This document shows, one piece after another, positions 54,832 to 63,445 of a DNA stretch of 64,000 nucleotides. Origin of the DNA: GCA-2683135 sp964507445 (GTDB taxonomy: Bacteria > Planctomycetota > GCA-002687715). Each line of letters opens with the position of its first letter. Positions within the stretch are counted from its first letter, which is position 1. The notes beneath the pieces are model-generated. The model did no database searches and was not told the origin of the DNA. It was given only the letters and a program-made list of their open reading frames with translations. The translations under genes were made by a program, and so were the position numbers. Where the stretch lies: positions 248,001 to 312,000 of the forward strand of contig CAZDQF010000003.1 in assembly GCA_964507445.1 (NCBI GenBank), in the 5' to 3' direction.

Positions 54832-57372
54832 TCACTGCAAGGTGACGCTGCGGATTTCCGTAGCGAAGTACACGCCCGCCGGAGAGGAGGTCGGCTTGAG
54901 CGCCACCGCCCAGAGCGTCTGACCGGAGAGGGCCGCGGCGGCCGCCGCCGGCACGCTCAGGTCGCGGCAGCCCTCGGAGTCCAGGAACCCTCCGCACAGG
55001 ACGTTCCCCTGCGCGGCGAGCGCGAGCTGGGCGCCCAGATCCAGGAAGCCGATGTGGAGCCCGTAATACCAACCTGAACCAGGAGCCGTACCGTTACCGG
55101 GATCGAAGGAGTGGAACAGGTTGTAGGGACCGAGAGGGTCACCTCCGCTGAGGCTGACCATCAGATCACCGGCGCCGTTCTGCGCCATGTCCAGCATCCA
55201 GTCCACGGCGAAGTTCTCATACCAGGACACCTTGCCGTCGGCGCTGGCCGATAGCACGTCCTGATCTCCGTCACCGTCCAGGTCGGAGGTGGCGACCGTC
55301 AGCGGCCCCACCACGGCGGACGTGATCTGACGTGCCGCAGCGAAGCCAATCCCCGAGCCTGATCCGCTGACGCTCTGATTGGGGAACCAGACGAGCTCTG
55401 CCCCGGCGAAGCTGGCGACCAGCACATCCAGATCCCCGTCACCGTCCAGATCCGTGGCGTGCACACTCACGGGCTGCATGGCGACGGCGGAGATCACCTG
55501 CTGCGGCCCGAATCCCGACCCGGTGTTCTCGTACCACGCCACCTTGTTGTCCAGCCGCGACACGGACAGGACATCCGCGTCACCGTCCCCATCCAGGTCC
55601 GCGCCGCAAACGTCGAAGGCCTCGTTCACGGAACTGGTGATGATCTGCCGCGGGCCGAAGGTCCCGCCGAGATTCTCGTACCACGCCACGAACACATCTG
55701 AGGCGGAGATCAGGTCACCGTCGCCATCACCGTCAAGGTCGCAGATCTCCACCCGGATGGAGGTGAACAGCCCCACATCGACCACCTGCGGCGAGTTGAT
55801 GGCGAAGATGCCGGCGCCCTGATTCACATAGACCAGAACCCGGTCTCCGGCAGCGGCGACCACGTCGACATCTCCGTCTCCGTCCAGATCGGAGGTGTCA
55901 ACATCGTTCACGGTGTTTCCGTTGGGCAACGTGCCCACGTCCATGTACTGGCGGGGACCGAAGTCCTGTGTCAATTCGTTCAATCGGTTGGGATACCAGA
56001 CCAGGACCTGGGAGGCGAAGGCCGAAGCCACCGCGTCCAGGTCTCCGTCACCGTCCACGTCAGCAGCGTGAATCGCCGAGGTACAGGGTCCCAGGTCATC
56101 GATCACCTGATGGGGACCGAAGCCACCACCCAGGTTCTCCGCCCAGCCGAACCTCCCCGGGTAGCAGGACGAGGAGAGGAGATCCTCATCTCCGTCGCCG
56201 TCCAGATCCGCTGCATGAACGGAGGTGGCGTTACCGACGCTATAGACGACCTGCTGAAGGCCAAAGGCCGCCTGCTGCCCGCAGCCCAGGGCTGCGTTGG
56301 CGCAGAAGAGCACCTCGTTGCTCCAATGGGAGGCGTAGAGGACGTCGACGTTGCCGTCCCCGGTGAGGTCCGCCGGGACCGCGCTGACAGCGCCGTTGGC
56401 GGAGGCGATCACCTGCTGGGCAGAGAAGCCCCCGCCCAGGTTCTCGTACCAAGCCACCTTGTCATCGTTGCCCGACGCTGAGAGGACGTCCTGGTCCCCG
56501 TCACCGTCAAGGTCCGCGGCGGCCACGTCCAACGCGCCCGCCGCCGCGGTCGTGATCACCTGCTGGAGCCCGAACGCCCCACCCAGGTTCTCGTACCAGG
56601 CCACCTTGTTGTCGCCGAAACTGGCGGACAGCACATCCATGTCCCCGTCACCGTCAAGGTCCGCCACGGAGACGCACTCGGCGCCGATCGCGGCAACGGT
56701 GATGGTCTGCTGCGGGCCGAAGGCCCCGCCCAGGTTCTCGATCCAGGAAATCGACCCACCGATGGAGGAGGAGAAGACCAGGTCCGCGTCGAGGTCCCCG
56801 TCCAGGTCCGCGGCGGACACGCTCGAGGCACCGGCGACGCCGGTGGCGACCGCCTGCGCCGCCCCGAAGCTCCCGCCCAGGTTCTCGAACACGGAGATGC
56901 GCCCGCCGATGTAGGAGGCGGCCAGGATCTCCTGGTCCCCATCCCCGTCCAGATCCGCTGTGGACACGTCGTAGGCGCCGATGGCGGACGTGGTGAGAGC
57001 CTGTTCCGGGCCAAAGGACCCACCGAGGTTCTCGTACCAGACGATCGTGTTGCCGTGGAACATGGCGACGACGACGTCGCCGTCACCATCTCCGTCCAGG
57101 TCTGCGGCGTGGACGTCGAACGGCTCCAGAGCAGCCGACGTGATCAGCTGCTGAGGGCCGAAGGTGCCGCCGAGATTCTCGTACCACGCCACCTTGCTGT
57201 CCGAACGCGAACAGGACAGGACATCGGGGTCTCCGTCTCCGTCCAGATCGAAGGCGTAGGTGCTCGTGACCCCGGCCGCCGAGGCCGTGATCAACTGCGG
57301 CGACAAGAACAGCCCCTGCCCGAGGAGCGAACCGCCGATCAACAACAGGCTAAGTGTGGTCTTCATGTGCAT
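54832..57372 (-). CDS. Secreted FG-GAP/VCBS-repeat protein
   Basis: 846 residues. ATG 57372 (AGGG eight bases upstream) opens a signal peptide (~1-20). Fourteen FG-GAP repeats follow, each with a D-x-D-x-D-G-D calcium-type loop (DLDGDGDxDVLSAS) and V-A-W-Y-E-N-L-G-G, giving an integrin-alpha-like beta-propeller. The C-terminal ~110 residues are the secreted-protein tail type of this genome (LCGGFLDSEGCRDLSVPAAA, LSGQTLWAVALKP). Probably extracellular with a binding role. A paralog is immediately upstream at 57427-59036. Confidence 0.88.
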   Translation of the reverse strand: MHMKTTLSLLLIGGSLLGQGLFLSPQLITASAAGVTSTYAFDLDGDGDPDVLSCSRSDSKVAWYENLGGTFGPQQLITSAALEPFDVHAADLDGDGDGDVVVAMFHGNTIVWYENLGGSFGPEQALTTSAIGAYDVSTADLDGDGDQEILAASYIGGRISVFENLGGSFGAAQAVATGVAGASSVSAADLDGDLDADLVFSSSIGGSISWIENLGGAFGPQQTITVAAIGAECVSVADLDGDGDMDVLSASFGDNKVAWYENLGGAFGLQQVITTAAAGALDVAAADLDGDGDQDVLSASGNDDKVAWYENLGGGFSAQQVIASANGAVSAVPADLTGDGNVDVLYASHWSNEVLFCANAALGCGQQAAFGLQQVVYSVGNATSVHAADLDGDGDEDLLSSSCYPGRFGWAENLGGGFGPHQVIDDLGPCTSAIHAADVDGDGDLDAVASAFASQVLVWYPNRLNELTQDFGPRQYMDVGTLPNGNTVNDVDTSDLDGDGDVDVVAAAGDRVLVYVNQGAGIFAINSPQVVDVGLFTSIRVEICDLDGDGDGDLISASDVFVAWYENLGGTFGPRQIITSSVNEAFDVCGADLDGDGDADVLSVSRLDNKVAWYENTGSGFGPQQVISAVAMQPVSVHATDLDGDGDLDVLVASFAGAELVWFPNQSVSGSGSGIGFAAARQITSAVVGPLTVATSDLDGDGDQDVLSASADGKVSWYENFAVDWMLDMAQNGAGDLMVSLSGGDPLGPYNLFHSFDPGNGTAPGSGWYYGLHIGFLDLGAQLALAAQGNVLCGGFLDSEGCRDLSVPAAAAAALSGQTLWAVALKPTSSPAGVYFATEIRSVTLQ

Positions 57373-57426
57373 CGAACTGCCCTCGGAAGGCGAACGCGGG
57401 AGGACGGGACGCGGCCTCCCGTGGGG

Positions 57427-59036
57427 TTACTGGAAGGTGTAGGGCTTTACGGAGGTGGCGTCGTAGTTCGCGGCTCCGGGCACCGGAGCCTGAACGCCCA
57501 CGGCCCACAGCGTGGCGCCCGAGAGGAACGCGACGGAGGTGGCGGGCATGGTGAGGTGAACCGCGCCGCTGGAGTTCAGGTTGCCGCCGCACAGGGGGTT
57601 TCCCTGGGCCCCGAGGGCCAGCTGGGTCGCGAAGTCGTCGAGGCTCATATGGAGGCCGAACATCCAACCCACCCCGGGGAACACCCCGTTGGTCAGGTCC
57701 GCCGAGTGGAAGAGGAAGTAGGGAGCGAGAGGAGTCCCGCCAACCAGGGAAACGTGAAACTCGCCGGTGGGGCCCTGATCCGCCATGAGGCGCCAGGCGA
57801 GGATCCGGTTCTCGTACGCCGCCACCGTGTCATCACCGGTGGACGCGGAGAGGACGTCACCGTCTCCGTCACCGTCCAGGTCCGCCACGAACACGCTCGC
57901 AGCACCCACGGCACTCGTGGTGATCACCTGCTCGCCGCCGAAGCTCCCACCCAGGTTCTCGTACCACGCCACCTTGNNNNNNNNNNNNNNNNNNNNNNNN
58001 NNNNNNNNNNNNNNNNNNNNNNNNNNNNNNNNNNNNNNNNNNNNNNNNNNNNNNNNNNNNNNNNNNNNNNNNNNNNGATCACCTGCTCGCCGCCGAAGCT
58101 CCCACCCAGGTTCTCGTACCACGCCACCTTGTGATCGAACCGAGAAGCGGACACCACGTCCTGGTCCCCGTCTCCATCGAGATCGGAGGCCGTGATCGAA
58201 GCGGCCCACAGCGCCGAGGAGGAGATCACCTGTTCCGGGCCGAAGGCCCCACCCAGGTTCTCGTACCACGCCACCTTGGAGTCGAACTGCGAGGCTGACA
58301 GCACGTCCAGGTCCCCGTCACCGTCCAGATCCGCCGCGCAGACGTCCTGGGCGCCGTCGGCGCTGATGCTGATGATCTGGGCCGGGCCGAAGGCGCCACC
58401 CAGGTTCTCGTACCACGCCACCGTGTCGTCGAGGTGGGAGGCGGAGAGGACATCCGCGTCACCGTCACCGTCGAGATCCGCCGCGGACACGCTGAACGCG
58501 CCGGCCGCTGCACCATTGATCACCTGCCGAGGTCCGAAGGTGCCGCCGAGGTTCTCGTACCAGGCGATGGTGTCGTCCAGCCGGGAGGCGGACAGGACAT
58601 CCGGGTCACCGTCACCATCCAGGTCCGTCGCGAAGACGCTCAGCGCTCCCGACGCCTGCGCGAAGATGATCTGGGGAGGACCGAACCCACCCCCCAGGTT
58701 CTCGTACCAGGCGATGGTGTCGTCGAACTGGGATGCGGAGAGCACGTCCAGATCACCGTCACCGTCGAGATCCGCCGAGTCCACGGAGGCGGCGCCGGGT
58801 GCGAACGCGGCGACCGGAAGACGAGGGCCGAAGCTGCCGCCCAGGTTCTCACTCCAGGACACCCGGGCATCGAACTGGGAGGCATAGAGGGCGTCCGGGT
58901 CACCGTCACCGTCCAGGTCGCAGGCATGAACGTCGCGGGCACCGGCGGCGTGGGCTGAAATGACCTCGGACGGTCCGAACGGGCTCTGGCCGGCGAGGCT
59001 GAGAGCCAGCAACAGCAGGGAGGTGAAGGTTCTCAT
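57427..59036 (-). CDS. Secreted FG-GAP-repeat protein interrupted by an assembly gap
   Basis: ATG 59036 begins a signal peptide (~1-18, SLAGQ). Seven FG-GAP repeats (DLDGDGDxDVLSAS, VAWYENLGGxFGP) are visible: six before and one after a 100-N gap (57977-58076). The frame differs by two across the gap, which fits the gap length being a placeholder. The C-terminus matches the 54832-57372 paralog (LCGGNLNSSGAVHLTMPA, LSGATLWAVGVQ). No clear ribosome binding site. True repeat number unknown. Confidence 0.8.
57922..58131. other. Assembly gap with identical 55-mers on both edges
   Basis: 100 N at 57977-58076. The 55 bases to its left (57922-57976) and to its right (58077-58131) are identical. Either the contig ends overlap, and the gap is not real, or an unknown number of FG-GAP units is missing. 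Confidence 0.9.
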
Positions 59037-59258
59037 GATTGGGCAAGGGAGGTCTACGTCGGGTGAGTCCGACGGTCGCTCCCGGCCATCCGCGGACCGG
59101 CTCAGTGACGTCGAAGCTCACCCGGCTACTCACCCATATTGGCCATCCGCCGCCCAGAGTCTGGAGTTTCTGAAAAGAAAAACCTGAATCTCAGCCGTGC
59201 GACACGAGCGGACTCGGTCGGCCCAGCCCGCAGCGGGCCCGGCCGACCGATCGATCCC

Positions 59259-60236
59259 TCAGAATCGCAGCCGCCCGTGGAGTTTACGGAAGCGGCCCAA
59301 CTGGGCCTCCGCAGCGCGGCCGGCGGCGTCGCCGCCGTGCTTCTTGGCGATGCGCTCGAGCTGGTCGATGACCTCCTCGCAGTCCTTCCGCCGTCGCGGC
59401 TGCTCAGCGGCGAGCTTCCGCACCTTGGACTGGGCCTTGGCCACCACCTTGTAGCCCTTGGTGGCCGAGAGACGCTGGGAGATGGCGCTCAACTCCTTCG
59501 CCTCCGGGAGGCCCTTGAGGGACTTCTTGAGGGACTTGAGTCCATCCACCACGGCCAGGTAGTCGTCGTCCTGTAGCCGCTTCTCCAGGGCCTGCACGCG
59601 CGCCCGCGCCACGGTCTTCAGCTGATCACCCAGCTCTTCCAGCGACGGGTCCTTGGCCGCCGCCCGGTCGGCCTCGGTCACCGCCGCACCCAGGCGCCCC
59701 TTGAGGACGGCCCGCTTGACGCTCTTGGCAGACGCGGGCCAGCGATGGATGGGTACCGGCAGCGCACCCTCGAGGTACCCCTCGAGGGTCTCCTTCTTGA
59801 GCCCCCCCGGGTGGCCGGTCCAGACGACGGTCCCCCCGGGACCGACGAGGGCGGCGGAGGGGTACCCGCCGAGCCCGAGCCGGCGCATCAGGGTGCTGCC
59901 CTTGGCGTAAGCGTACGGGTACTTGGCGCCGTGCTTTTCGACCCAGGCTTTCGTCGGTCCTTGCGGTTCGCTGGTCACGCCAACGACCGTCAGGCCTCGC
60001 TCATCGAACTCCGCTGAGAGTTTGTTGAGGTGAGAGACCTGACCGACACAGGGGCCTCACCAATGAGCGAAGAACTCCAGCAGAACCAGCCGACCCGTGG
60101 CCAGCTCCTTCCAGGAACGGGCCTCTGTCTGGCTGAATTCAGACAGGCCCGGGTCCTTCAACGGCTCCCCCACCTGCCCGGCACCAGGGGCCGCTGCGAC
60201 GGCCAGCGCCGCCGCCAGAATCATCACCCTCATCAT
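59259..60236 (-). CDS. Exported thioredoxin-like (TlpA/AhpC-type) selenoprotein
   Basis: 325 residues when the in-frame TGA 60059-60057 is read as selenocysteine. ATG 60236 has GGAGG seven bases upstream and a signal peptide (~1-20, AAPGAGQ). Residues 51-63 read VLLEFFAHW-U60-G-P-C63: the thioredoxin WCGPC site with Sec for the first Cys. The thioredoxin fold continues (SAEFDERGLTVVGVTSEP, GGYPSAALVGPGGTVVWTG). Residues ~170-325 are a charged helical extension of unknown role. A SECIS-like element follows the UGA. Likely a periplasmic thiol/disulfide or peroxide enzyme. Confidence 0.85.
60026..60059 (-). promoter_or_regulatory. Candidate bacterial SECIS element of the thioredoxin-like gene
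   Basis: UGAGG (60059-60055) pairs with CCUCA (60030-60026). GGUCU lies at 60039-60035, positions 21-25 from the U of UGA, about where E. coli fdhF places its SelB-binding loop. The upper stem is irregular, so this is weaker than the SelW element. Confidence 0.5.
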
Positions 60237-60391
60237 GTTCTCGCCTCCAAAACGAGCGCAGAGGTTCATTTGCGAAACACCGGACGGACAGTACCACTGT
60301 CCGTCCCTTGCCGTAAACGACCCTCGGGGGCGGGACATCATTCCCGTATTCCGCCCCCCGGAGGTCCGCGAGTCGACCGTGACGGTCGGAC

Positions 60392-62194
60392 TCAACCCGA
60401 GACGTGCCTGCTCCAGGCCTCGTAGAGAGATGCGTAGGGCCCTCTCCGAGCCACCAGGTCCTCGTGAGATCCCTGCTCCACGAGCCGCCCGCCGTCGAGC
60501 ATCCAGACCCGGTCACAGCGACGGGCCGTGGAGAGGCGATGGGTCACCACCAGAGAGACCCGATCAGCGCTGAGCGCGAGCAGGTTGCGCACCAGCTCGT
60601 CTTCCGCCCGCGCGTCCAGGGATGAGGCCGGCTCGTCCAGCAACAGGATCGGTGCCTGCCGCAACCAGGCCCGAGCCAGTGCGAGCTTCTGCCATTCGCC
60701 GATGGAGAGCTCGCGGCCCCCGTCAAAGCGGCGACCCAGCCGGGTCTCGTAGCCTTCCGGCAGAGACTCCACCCGATCGTGCAGGCCCGAACGACGAGCC
60801 GCCTCCCTCATTTCCTCGTCCGTCACCGGAGGGCCGCCGCTCGCGCCCAGTCGGATATTGTCCGCCACCGTCAACTCGTAGCGGACGAAGTCCTGGAACA
60901 CGGCTGAGATGTTACGCCGAAGCTCCAGGGGGTCGTGTTCCTCCAGGGGCGCGCCGTCCAGGGTGATGCGACCCTCCGTCGGGTCGTAGAACCGGCAGAG
61001 CAGCTTGACCAGGGTGCTCTTGCCCGCTCCGTTGGCCCCCACCAGGGCCACCCGCTCACCAGGACGCAGGACCGCATCCACGCCGTGCAGCACCGGGGGA
61101 CCGCCGCTGGGGTATCGGAACCCCACGTTCTCGAGGGCAAGTCCGCTCTTCAGAGTGGCGGGAACGGCGCGGGGTCGAGCAGGGACCGGCAACCGTGAGG
61201 GCAACGCCAGGAAGCGGAAGAAGCCGTCCAGGAAGAGCCGGTCCTCCAGCACACCGGTGACACCGGTGAACAGGGTCTGGACCGCGGCCTGTCCTCGCTG
61301 GATGGCCTGGGCGTACATCACCAGATCGCCGATCGTGGAGAGCCCGTGGATCACCCGCCAACCGACGTACGCGTAGGCGGAGAACGTCACCACAAGCCCG
61401 AGGACCTGCCCTGCCAGTTCGCCCCGGGCGCGGCGGCCGGCGAGCTCGAGCCGCTCACCGCGCAGCAACCCACGCAGCGCCTCGTAGCGCTGCCGGAATG
61501 AAGCCCCCAGACCGAACAGGCGCACCTCACGGGCCGCCGTGGGAGCGGTCTGGAGCCAGCCGAAGTACGCCGTCTCACGCTGATCGTGGGCCCGGCGCTC
61601 CTGCCACCGGTGGAGCCTGCGGGCGTGGCGAACCCGGATCAACAAGCCCGGGACGGCCGCCGCCACGACCAGCACGGACACGGCCCAGTGCAGGGTCGCC
61701 AGGAGCCCCGCCATGAGGATGAGGGACAGGCCGCCCTGACCGACCTGGCTGAGCCCGCTCACCAGCCGCTGAGGCCTCACCGGGGCTTCCTGCCGAGCGC
61801 GCTGGAGCAGGTCCAGGGTCCCGGGGTCCTCCATGTCCTGGAGGTCCAGCTCCACCGCCTTGTCATGGAGCAGGCGGTGGACATGGTCATGGACCGCCTG
61901 TCCCTGGGCCTCCGCCGCCACCACGGACCAGAGCCGCACACCGGTCCCCGCCAACGCCACGGTCCCCGCCGCGGCCACCAACAGGATCACCTCCTGGAAG
62001 GAGCCCTCGGGGTCCTGGGCCGTCTCGGCCCCCGCCACCGCGTCCACCAGGAGCTTCATCAACCAGAGCCCCAGCAACGGCAGGGCGCCAGCCGCCGCAG
62101 ACAGGAGCAGCTGGGCCACCACCATCCGGGGGCCGCTCTCCCAGGCCAGCCGGAAGGCGGCGCGTAACGCTGGAGGCGTGGGCGTCGCTGCCAT
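60392..62194 (-). CDS. ABC exporter, fused membrane and ATPase domains
   Basis: 600 residues. Six-helix ABC transporter type-1 domain (~20-320), then ATPase: Walker A GANGAGKS, signature LSIGEWQKLALARAW, Walker B ILLLDEPASSLD, H-loop VVTHRLS. The LSIGEWQ signature is a variant seen in some peptide exporters. It forms homodimers in the inner membrane. Substrate unknown. The qhp cluster lacks the usual QhpF exporter, so a role in gamma-subunit export is possible but unsupported by position (about 10 kb away). Confidence 0.88.
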   Translation of the reverse strand: MAATPTPPALRAAFRLAWESGPRMVVAQLLLSAAAGALPLLGLWLMKLLVDAVAGAETAQDPEGSFQEVILLVAAAGTVALAGTGVRLWSVVAAEAQGQAVHDHVHRLLHDKAVELDLQDMEDPGTLDLLQRARQEAPVRPQRLVSGLSQVGQGGLSLILMAGLLATLHWAVSVLVVAAAVPGLLIRVRHARRLHRWQERRAHDQRETAYFGWLQTAPTAAREVRLFGLGASFRQRYEALRGLLRGERLELAGRRARGELAGQVLGLVVTFSAYAYVGWRVIHGLSTIGDLVMYAQAIQRGQAAVQTLFTGVTGVLEDRLFLDGFFRFLALPSRLPVPARPRAVPATLKSGLALENVGFRYPSGGPPVLHGVDAVLRPGERVALVGANGAGKSTLVKLLCRFYDPTEGRITLDGAPLEEHDPLELRRNISAVFQDFVRYELTVADNIRLGASGGPPVTDEEMREAARRSGLHDRVESLPEGYETRLGRRFDGGRELSIGEWQKLALARAWLRQAPILLLDEPASSLDARAEDELVRNLLALSADRVSLVVTHRLSTARRCDRVWMLDGGRLVEQGSHEDLVARRGPYASLYEAWSRHVSG

Positions 62195-62203
62195 GACGGG
62201 ATG

Positions 62204-62533
62204 CTACGCCACCGGCGGCAATCCCGTCGTCAGGACCGACCGCGAGGACGGCTCGCGGCGGGCCGGCAGTTCTTCCAGGGCTCGGTCGTCGTCATCGTGG
62301 CATACCAGATCGATGATGAGGCAGGTGGCCAGGATGGCCAGGTCGTCTTCGCCCTCCACGACGTCGATGCCGTAGGTGTCGGACCACGAGAAGAACTTCT
62401 CGGAGACCGTCGCCACCGTACGCCCGGACCGCTCGAGCTCACACTCGTGATCCCAGAAGCAGCCGGTGATGGAGGCGTCGTTGGGACCCGGGACATCCTG
62501 GGAGATGGGGGGTTGAATGGTGCACCCAAGCGC
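62204..62533 (-). pseudogene. C-terminal remnant of a LURP-one-related/scramblase-like protein
   Basis: The frame is open from a TGA at 62536-62534. It encodes ITGCFWDHECELERSGRTVA and then VSEKFFSWSDTYGIDVVEGE, with DDLAILATCLIIDLV, resembling the second half of LURP-one-related (Tubby/scramblase-like) proteins. Full-length members are about 160-200 residues; only ~109 codons remain and no ATG is present (GTG at 62416 is the best start, giving 70 residues). Probably a decayed gene or one with an unusual start. Confidence 0.45.
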
Positions 62534-62584
62534 TCACGAATTCAGCGCCGACGGGGACCGGTGGGGTTAGGATCCGCTCCCACC

Positions 62585-63286
62585 ATGGCAACCACCATCG
62601 TCCGCAGCGCCGCCCCGCTCATCATCCTCTCCTGCTTCACCGCCGGTTGTTCTCATCCCGCCGAAGACGGCTTCTTCAACGGCCGGGATCTGACGGGCTG
62701 GAGCAGCACCAGCCGCTACTGGTCCGTGGAGGACGGCGCCATCGTCGGCCGGTCCACCACCGATGTGCCGAGGAACGACTTCCTGTGGTCCGACATGGAG
62801 TTCGGCGACTTCTACCTCTGTGTCGATGTGAAGCTGTCCCCCGACGACCGCAACGCCGGGGTCCAGTTTCGCTCCCGTCGGGTCAACGACCACGGCCAGG
62901 CCCGTGGGTACCAGGCGGACGTGGGCTCAGCGGTCTGGGGGAAGCTCTACCATGAGCACGGCCGCGGCAAGCTGGACTGGAACGACCGCGGCCTCGAGGC
63001 CGTGAACCGCGGGCACTGGAACCAGTACGAGATCCTCGCCGTCGGGCACCACATCTGGCTCGCCCTCAACGGCGAGCTCTGTGTCGCCCTGAACGACCCC
63101 GATGGCGAGGTTGCGGGTCGCGTGGCCTTCCAGATCCACAGCGGGCTGCCGCAGACCGTCAGGTATCGCGTCCGGCGGCTGGTCCTGGACCCGCCGCTCA
63201 AGCTGGGCCCCCTGAACGAGGAACAGCTCATGGCGGCCCTGAAGGACGGCCCCTCCGCCGCTCCACAAGGGCGTCAGGAAGACTGA
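62585..63286 (+). CDS. DUF1080 (3-keto-disaccharide hydrolase domain) lipoprotein
   Basis: 233 residues from ATG 62585. Lipobox F-T-A-G-C (Cys22). The single jelly-roll DUF1080 domain is recognised by FFNGRDLTGWSS near the start, SVEDGAIVGRS, FGDFYLCVDVKLS, NAGVQFRSRRV, GYQADVGSAVWGKLYHEHGR and GRVAFQIHSG. Family members hydrolyse 3-keto-glycosides and are very numerous in Planctomycetota. Likely envelope-attached. The frame is open upstream, but the lipobox fixes the start. Confidence 0.88.
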   Translation: MATTIVRSAAPLIILSCFTAGCSHPAEDGFFNGRDLTGWSSTSRYWSVEDGAIVGRSTTDVPRNDFLWSDMEFGDFYLCVDVKLSPDDRNAGVQFRSRRVNDHGQARGYQADVGSAVWGKLYHEHGRGKLDWNDRGLEAVNRGHWNQYEILAVGHHIWLALNGELCVALNDPDGEVAGRVAFQIHSGLPQTVRYRVRRLVLDPPLKLGPLNEEQLMAALKDGPSAAPQGRQED

Positions 63287-63445
63287 ATCGGGCGCTCCCA
63301 GCGGGCAGGACGTCGGCGGGAAGACAGGAGTCAGGCCGGTCCTTGAAGCCTGGGTGCGCCGAAACTATCTTGAAGGGGGCCGCGCAGATCCGGGGACGTT
63401 CCCCAAATCCTTGCGGCACCTTCTGTTGGACGACTTGGGGCAGTC

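Noticed and set aside
57922..58900. Regularly spaced near-identical DNA, resembling a CRISPR array
   Set aside because: Spacing is set by FG-GAP protein repeats, the intervening DNA is coding in one frame, and repeats are not identical 24-37-mers.
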